From Tubiluchus corallicola (taxonomy: Eukaryota; Priapulida; Priapulimorpha; Priapulimorphida; Tubiluchidae): DNA of 21,914 nt. Both the position numbers and the translations under genes were made by a program. Where the stretch lies: the NCBI GenBank assembly GCA_030141605.1, contig JAQGDQ010001895.1:1-21914 (forward strand), in the 5' to 3' direction. Shown piece by piece: positions 16,589 to 21,914 of this stretch. The notes under the pieces are model-generated. The model saw nothing but the letters and a program-made list of their open reading frames with translations. It searched no databases and was not told where the DNA came from. Each line of letters opens with the position of its first letter. The first letter of the stretch is position 1.

Positions 16589-16705
16589 GCCGAACATGTG
16601 CAGTTCGTCACAAATTGACACATCTGAACTGAGAAGTACAGCACCAGTTTTTTGTGCAGGCACTAGTGGCCGTCTAACTAGCGAATGGTGAAATGCATGT
16701 AACAG
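16589..16705. repeat. dispersed repeat, copy 3
   Basis: Matches 5671-5787 base for base apart from a handful of substitutions. It is duplicated together with the upstream cassette. Confidence 0.65.
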
Positions 16706-16945
16706 TGAAGAACTAGTGGTGCGAACGTGAAATTACTTTTATGTGGTAATAATTGTTTCACGTAAGTCATTTTTTAAAAAATAGCGTGTTTCCTTTCAAT
16801 ATTTTAAACAGTAGATTGTTTTGACCAACAGTTTAAGTTTGGGTCTTGTTTTCCTTTAATGTTGGTTGAATCAGATTGCCCTAAACGGTAATTTTCTTAC
16901 ACAAAAATAAACACAAAATCGTGTTCGATATTATCGAAAATTGAT

Positions 16946-17030
16946 TCTTTTATTATTCTTTTATTAATTTAAAATACATCTATAAACTGAAGTAAAGAGA
17001 CTTATATGTCCATTAAAAACATCGTAAAAT
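16946..17030. other. ~85-bp insertion in cassette C upstream region
   Basis: Gene B reads AAATTGATAACG without interruption. Here TTGAT is followed by TCTTTTATTATTC... and the sequence resumes at GATAACG, giving a GAT or TGAT duplication. It could be a small non-autonomous element, or gene B could have lost the segment. Confidence 0.5.
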
Positions 17031-17347
17031 GATAACGAAAAATATAGTTTTAAGAAGGAGCACCCTGACAGATAAGAACGGAAATATGAAACTTGTTTGT
17101 GTTTGCAGGAATGGTAATTTACCCAATTGTCAACAGATCCGAGTTTTTAACCTCCAAGATAGCATGTCTGCTGAAAGAAATGGCGGGAAAACATGATTTG
17201 GAGAATTCTACCAAGACAAAGAAAGTCATTAAACTCAATAATTGAGGACAACTTCAAGTATAAAAGGTTTGCGTCTCAATGCTTGCGTATCATAAAACGC
17301 AAGAGCATTTTAGATGTAAATTATCTATTCGTAAGCAAAAAAAGTCA

Positions 17348-17355
17348 AGATGATG
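17348..17355. repeat. left target-site duplication AGATGATG of hAT-like element
   Basis: It pairs with TGATGATG at 18123-18130 (7 of 8 bases). The empty site in gene B reads AGATGATG (6342-6349). Eight-base target duplications are typical of hAT transposons. Confidence 0.7.
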
Positions 17356-17840
17356 ACTCGGTGGCGTCGTGCTATAGGGCCCCGGGGCCCCCCAGTCCCC
17401 CCATTTTTTTAGAAAATGTCAAAGAGAGAAACATGAGAACTCGAGGGCAAACGGTATTTCCGACTTTTTGACTCACAATAGCGGGCCAGCGCTCCATAAA
17501 TGCGAACAGTATGAGCGTTTCGGTACAGTAGCCCAATAATATTTTTTATCATTGAAGTTTGTCGCCGAGTTGAGTTAAATTATTCTGACTGTTAATACGT
17601 GCCTGACCAGATGTGTTTACCTGAAAGTCAGGATGTAGTTAATTTGTTTGCATGTAATCTATTCAGGAGGCAGGCAGGAACAGTTAACAAAGCAGCTCGT
17701 TGAGTAGCATTAGCGTCTTTGCACAAAAGACTGTTAGTTAACAAAACGGCTCAGTTAGCACTCGAGCTTCGTTCAGCAGTGTGCTATAATAGAGAACAAG
17801 TGAAATAATAGAGAAAAAACAATGCAAACATTGAAGTCAT

Positions 17841-17904
17841 GTCGAGCTAGCCTAGTACCAGAGAGTCAGTTTGTCGAGCTAGCCTAGTACCAGAGAGTCG
17901 GTTT
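17841..17904. repeat. 32-bp direct tandem repeat, two copies
   Basis: Copies 17841-17872 and 17873-17904 (GTCGAGCTAGCC...) differ at one base. They lie inside the hAT-like element, whose subterminal repeats often bind transposase. That role is a guess here. Confidence 0.85.
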
Positions 17905-18002
17905 GGGAGATACCAATTGATGAGCCAAGGCGCAGCCACCTCCTGATTGGACAGTACCGACTCTTTGCTACTCCTTAGCGACTCTTTCCCACGAGTTTGC
18001 TG

Positions 18003-18012
18003 CATAAAAGGG
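18003..18012 (+). promoter_or_regulatory. TATA-like CATAAAAGGG inside the hAT-like element
   Basis: It lies 113-122 bases before the second signal-peptide start codon and points toward it. With the old upstream region displaced, this could act as a core promoter for the exon. Evidence is motif and position only. Confidence 0.3.
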
Positions 18013-18122
18013 CGTGATTTTGAGCAGATACTGTGTGGGAATTCAAAATTATACGTTTAAACAGTTCTGCCATTATATACAGTCGGGCCCCCCTAATTTT
18101 TTTTTGGTGCACAACGCCCCTG

Positions 18123-18130
18123 TGATGATG
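18123..18130. repeat. right target-site duplication TGATGATG
   Basis: Contains both start codons of the second signal-peptide exon (ATGATG, 18125-18130), so the insertion left the coding start intact. Confidence 0.7.
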
Positions 18131-18170
18131 TTAATGTCAACGTTCATTATGGCTTCGCTACTTGTTCTTG
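18125..18170 (+). CDS. second pentraxin signal-peptide exon (cassette C)
   Basis: MMLMSTFIMASLLVL plus one base, with donor G|GTAAGT at 18170/18171, phase 1, as in gene B exon 1. The exon and 70 bases of following intron match gene B closely. Its body exons are not in this window. In a tandem arrangement it would splice to exon 2 of the next unit, across the LINE-bearing intron. Confidence 0.75.
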
Positions 18171-18240
18171 GTAAGTTACTAAGTAATGTTAATGTTCAAT
18201 TTTATGTAAGTCGTATTTGAGAAATCGGTAGAAAGTTTGC

Positions 18241-18245
18241 AAATT
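18241..18245. repeat. LINE copy C insertion site, 5' side (AAATT)
   Basis: Intron sequence identical to gene B stops here at GCAAATT, and LINE sequence (TTTTTGCAAAGGGCGG) follows. The same AAATT stands after copy A's TCGCAA tail (4988-4992). Confidence 0.6.
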
Positions 18246-18964
18246 TTTTTGCAAAGGGCGGCAACGTTGGCGCGGAAATAGTGAAGACGTGTTTTTTGTG
18301 ATCCGGAGATTTAGGAATTTAAAATACCACTAAATACTTTCAAATTGTGTATATGAGTGTTTGTGAAAAAAATAGCGTGAAAAATAATTACGTCTGGGAA
18401 GTGCAAACTTCTGTTAGAGAACAGTTGAAAATAAAAGTGGAATTTGAAAAATCAAGATGGCGTTAATGGGAAGCTAACAGCATAACAGCTGAAACTTCGT
18501 CTTATATAACTGATCTTTTTTAAAGACAGAAACTGGAAATAATTTCCTATTAACCGCATAAAAGTATAACATGGCAAATTTGAGATAGGGAAAGTATCAG
18601 AGTAGTTGAGGTATAATCAATTCTATTAGTACTATTACAAATTCATAGAACCAGTTAAATTAATTACAATTACTAACTTAAGGTTTTTTAAGACTAAAAT
18701 GACAAGCCGTGCTACTGGTGAAAGGGATGCAGCAGTAGCTAATAAGAAGGACACTTAGGAGTCACGGTGGCTTGGTGACAAAAGGCAGCATAGATCATAT
18801 ACTAATTTTTTTTTTCTTAGGGGGGGTAAGTAGTCAAGTAAAACTAGTTTGCATGCATGAAACAAAATAGACAAAAATAATAAAAAACAGTCAATATAAG
18901 GATTTACCCAAACATCTCTATAATAGTTCACTAATTCACTAAACATACTAAACAACGTAATAAA
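18246..18964 (+). other. 5' leader of LINE copy C
   Basis: Complete leader of ~719 bases before the ORF1 ATG, including the first ~42 bases absent from copy A. It contains the same 19-codon upstream frame as copy A, with Asp for Tyr near its end. Confidence 0.6.
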
Positions 18965-20278
18965 ATGGAAGTGGAGCGTGATGAAGAAATGATACAGAGC
19001 ACCAGGATAGAAAGAGCATTGTGTGATTTTGTGCAAGTGGTGGATGAAGCTTTAACTGAGAAAAATGGAGAAAAGTCAGAAAGTAAAACTCAAAAGGAGA
19101 ATGAAGGAGAGGGAAGAAAGGAAAGGAAAATAAGTGGGGCTGAAGTGTGCAGTAAATGTGTAAAAAGAGTGGAGATTGTGGAAGATGGAATGTATTGTTT
19201 CTGGTGCGAGAAATGCTGCACAGAGAGTGCATTGGCATGTCAAAGAAAGCGTATAAAGCGGTAGGCACAGCAAGTGCATTAGTTATAAATGACACTTTGC
19301 ACTGGTTTTGCGATAAGTGCGAAGAAGAAGTCAAGAAGATAAAGGAAGGCATGGGAATGCAAAAAAATACACAGCTGTTGAATGAAGTACAATTAGGAAA
19401 TCTAGAGGAGGAAATGAAATGCAAAGAAAGAGAAGTAGAAAATTTGAAAGATGACTTAGAGAAAATGAGGCAAGAAGTGAATAAGAAAACGGATCAATTG
19501 GCTGAGTTTGACTTAAAGAGAAAGAAATATGAAAGTGAAATAAAAAAGTTGAAAGAAGAAGCAGTGCAACTCAGACAACAACTAGAAAAATTGATAAGTG
19601 AGGCAGCGGAAAATAGAACTACAGTAAATAGCCTAAACAGGCACATAAGTGATCTACAAAAGATAAATGAAGAATTGTTGATGAGCAAAATGGGTATGGG
19701 AGGAACATATGAAGAGGCAAAAGAAAACAATGAATCTAATAAGAAGGAAGATGATTCCAGAAAAGAAGTACAGAGTCAAAGAGAGGAGGCAGAGCCTGAT
19801 AACGCCACTATGCAGATATGTTGCAAAAAATGTGTGGTGTAAATTTGAAAACAGGTGCAAGTTTAGACACTACAAAACAAAAAAGGAGTGTCAAGAGCTC
19901 AGTGAAAGTGCACATAGAGCCAAACAAGGAGAATATGAACAAAAGTTGTGTTCCTATTTTGGAAGGAATAAATATTGCAAATTTGAAAGCAAGTGTAGGT
20001 TTAGACATTATTTGAAACCTGGGGAGGATAAGGAAAAGACAAATTTGTGTTGGAATTACAAGTATGATGGTGAATGCAAATATGGTAGTAGGTGCAGATA
20101 CAGACATTTTTTTAACGATGATGAAAAGAGATACCTACGAACACAAGAACGAGAAGGACAGCAGACAACTCTAGAAACAAATAAAAATGAACAAAAGACA
20201 CAAAATGAAAGTTTAGTTGAGCAGATTAATTTTTTAGTGAGAGAAATCAATGCAATAAAAGAAAAACTGTGGAATTAG
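18965..20278 (+). pseudogene. LINE copy C ORF1: PHD, coiled coil, triple CCCH (same frameshifts)
   Basis: The three open segments (18965-19264, 19156-19842, 19709-20278) encode proteins identical to copy A, with the PHD finger split between frames at the same base and the CCCH fingers in the third segment. The shared breaks show that both copies descend from one already defective insertion, or that the frame changes are a family trait. Confidence 0.85.
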
Positions 20279-21914
20279 AAAAAAAAGTAAGAGTGAAAAG
20301 ATCTCAGAAAAAGAAAAAGAAGTTTAAAAATTTTAATGTAGTATATACAAATTGTCGAGGGCTAAATAATAAGCTAGAGTCATTGTATGGAGTGATAAGG
20401 GAAAAAAAGCCTAGTGTAATAGGAATTGTTGAAACTCATTTGGCGGAAGAAGAATTGGTGCAAATTGAGGGTTACAAAGTGTTCCAACTGAATAGAAATA
20501 AGTACGGAGGGGGGATATTATTGGCAATTAAAAATGACTTAAAAAATGTAACAATAAAAGCTGATCAGTATAATGAAGTAGGTGAACAATTATGGGTTGT
20601 AATGGATAATTCAAAAGTAAAATTGAGAGTAGGATTATTGTATGCACCTCAGGAAAGTAGGACAGATAAAGAAGAAATGAAAAAAATGTATGAACAAATA
20701 CGTAAGCAAGTACAAAAAGCAAAAAATGAAAACCAGAAGTGCTTGCTTATAGGGGACTTCAATGCAAAAGTAGGAAATATTATCGAAGGTAATAGTGATG
20801 AAATAACTTGGGCAGGGAAAATGTTACTAAATCTGGTTAAAAAAGAAAAACTAGTAATATTAAATGCAACTGAAGAATGCTCAGGAATTTGGACAAGAGA
20901 AGAAGCTGGGAAAAAATCTGTTATTGATTATATAATAATAAGTGCAAATGATGTAAATGCACATAGGTTCACACTTGTTGATGAACAAAAACTGTATGGA
21001 GTGTACAGAGTGACTAGTAGTGGCGAGAAAAAAATTGTATATACAGACCATAACACAATATATAGTGAATTTGATTGGGTTGAGATTAGTAAAATGAAAA
21101 GAGATAAAAGTGATGAGATAAAAAAATTAGTAGTGTCTAATAAAAATAAAATGAACAGATACAAAAAAGAAACTGATGATCAAATATTTAGTAAAGTATG
21201 GAGCAGTAACAGATCAATTCAGAGCAAATATGATGGCTGGATAAATCAAGCTGCAGTAGTAAGAGACAGGTGCCTTTCAGTAAAAGGAAAAAGGAAACAA
21301 AAATATGGAAGTAAAATGTCAAGGAAGCTAAATAAAGAAAGACGTAAGTTAAAACGTGAAATGAGCGATGAAGAAGACTCGGAAAGGAAAAGAATGATAA
21401 AAATAAAAATTGAACTAATAGAAAACATGATGAGGGTTGTGCAAAGGAAGGAACAAATAAATAGAATAAATAAAACTGTTAGGACAATTACAGTAAATGG
21501 AAAACTTAACCAGCAGTTGTTTTGGGAATTCAAAAAGGGCATCGATAAACCTAAAATGGAAGAAGCTATAGCAATGAGAGATAAACAAGGTGAGATCCAA
21601 GAGGATCCAGGAAAAATTAAGTTGATTTTTAAAAAATATTATGAAGAACTCCTACTCAGACAGAGGATGAATATGAGCAAATGATAGAATCAAGGGTTGA
21701 ACAAATTTTCAAACATGTTGAACAAATGGCAAGTGAGGAGGAAGTAAAAGAAATTACTAACAGTGAAGTGAATGAAGCAGTTCGATCACTAAAAAATAAA
21801 AAGGCTCCAGACATGCAAGGATGGAAGAATGAAATGATCAAACAAGCAGGGAAGGGATTTATTGATAGTATAGCAGCAATGCTGAATGAAATAATGAAGC
21901 AAAAGAAAATACCG
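20230..21914 (+). pseudogene. LINE copy C ORF2, partial: APE endonuclease and start of RT
   Basis: The APE segment (open to 21684) is identical to copy A in protein, with all catalytic motifs, overlaps ORF1 in the -1 frame without an ATG, and has the same frameshift before the RT segment (21681 on). The RT start differs from copy A at two bases. The window ends after ...KQKKIP, so whether this copy has the RT core cannot be seen. Confidence 0.88.

Larger units (their letters stand above)
16583..17355 (+). promoter_or_regulatory. duplicated pentraxin upstream region (cassette C), separated from its exon by an insertion
   Basis: It aligns with 5665-6351 through most of its length, with substitutions that are largely transitions. 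It carries one insertion of ~85 bases (16946-17030). It ends at AAGATGATG, which in gene B is the start-codon context. The former 5' UTR is therefore separated from the exon by 767 bases of hAT-like DNA. Confidence 0.75.
17356..18122. mobile_element. non-autonomous hAT-like DNA transposon, 767 bp
   Basis: The insertion is defined by comparison with the empty site in gene B. The right end, read inward on the minus strand, is CAGGGGCGTTGTGCACC; the left end is ACTCGGTGGCGTCGTGC. The inner 10 bases (GGCGTYGTGC) match at 9 positions, and CAGNGGCG ends with 8-bp duplications fit hAT elements. Both sub-ends carry G/C runs (GGGCCCC). There is no transposase frame. Internally there is a 32-bp tandem duplication, a 9-bp inverted repeat (AGAGTCGGT 17894-17902, ACCGACTCT 17956-17964) and a CATAAAAGGG box at 18003-18012. 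Confidence 0.7.
18246..21914 (+). mobile_element. LINE copy C (same family as copy A), cut by the window end
   Basis: Nearly identical to copy A from 18288 on, and shows the true 5' end of the element (TTTTTGCAAAGGGCGGCAAC). I counted about eight differences from copy A in the leader, none between its ORF1 start and about 3460 of copy A, and two in the last 165 bases. It stops at CCG, exactly where copy A has its RT deletion junction. Confidence 0.93.

Noticed and set aside
17841-17904. 32-bp direct repeat as a CRISPR-like or attachment site
   Set aside because: There are only two contiguous copies and no spacer, inside a transposon. A simple tandem duplication is sufficient.
17356-18122. 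Alternative target duplication TGATGACT/TGATGATG with the element starting at CGGTGGCG
   Set aside because: It makes a tidier left terminus but matches only 6 of 8 bases and disagrees with the empty site in gene B. AGATGATG/TGATGATG fits better.
1-21914. Bacterial or plasmid origin suggested by ends that overlap
   Set aside because: Introns with eukaryotic splice sites, animal pentraxin exons and LINEs rule out a bacterial replicon. The end overlap is a LINE inside an intron.

Overview
The window looks like AT-rich nuclear DNA from an invertebrate animal. The evidence is a pentraxin-type gene split by spliceosomal introns (GT..AG borders, conserved phases), two unrelated non-LTR retrotransposon families with APE endonucleases, a hAT-like DNA element, and no bacterial gene organisation. 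I cannot name the phylum. RNA genes, CRISPR arrays and viral genes were not seen.

Layout. (1) 1-4988: LINE copy A, missing only its first ~42 bases. It carries a PHD finger, a coiled coil and three CCCH zinc fingers (ORF1), then an APE endonuclease and a reverse transcriptase (ORF2). It is broken by frameshifts and by loss of the RT core at 3625/3626. It ends in two hairpins and four TCGCAA units. (2) 4989-5664: the tail of a pentraxin-gene intron 1, cut off and fused to (3) 5665-6389: an upstream region and the signal-peptide exon of pentraxin gene B. (4) 6390-9231: the rest of gene B (introns and exons 2-4), with an in-frame TGA in exon 3. (5) 9232-12060: AT-rich DNA with no recognised gene. 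(6) 12061-16030: a second, GC-richer LINE with an uninterrupted 1108-codon APE+RT+zinc-finger frame. (7) 16583-18170: a second copy of the pentraxin upstream region and signal-peptide exon. A 767-bp hAT-like element sits directly before its start codon. (8) 18171-21914: intron 1 of that copy, with LINE copy C at the same intron site as copy A.

The two window ends are the same sequence. Positions 1-3625 match 18288-21914 almost perfectly, so the whole window behaves as one ~18.29-kb period of a tandem array (or a circularisable or assembly-collapsed contig). In that reading each unit has two near-identical signal-peptide first exons upstream of one set of pentraxin body exons. The distal first exon has the hAT upstream and the LINE in its intron. 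The proximal one has neither. The window also stops at exactly the base where LINE copy A has its RT deletion, which suggests a sequence-graph break at that junction.

The main biological points are a tandemly duplicated pentraxin locus with duplicated promoter/first-exon cassettes, a DNA transposon that replaced the 5' flank of one cassette, a probable nonsense mutation in the pentraxin domain, and a LINE family with an uncommon PHD + triple-CCCH ORF1.
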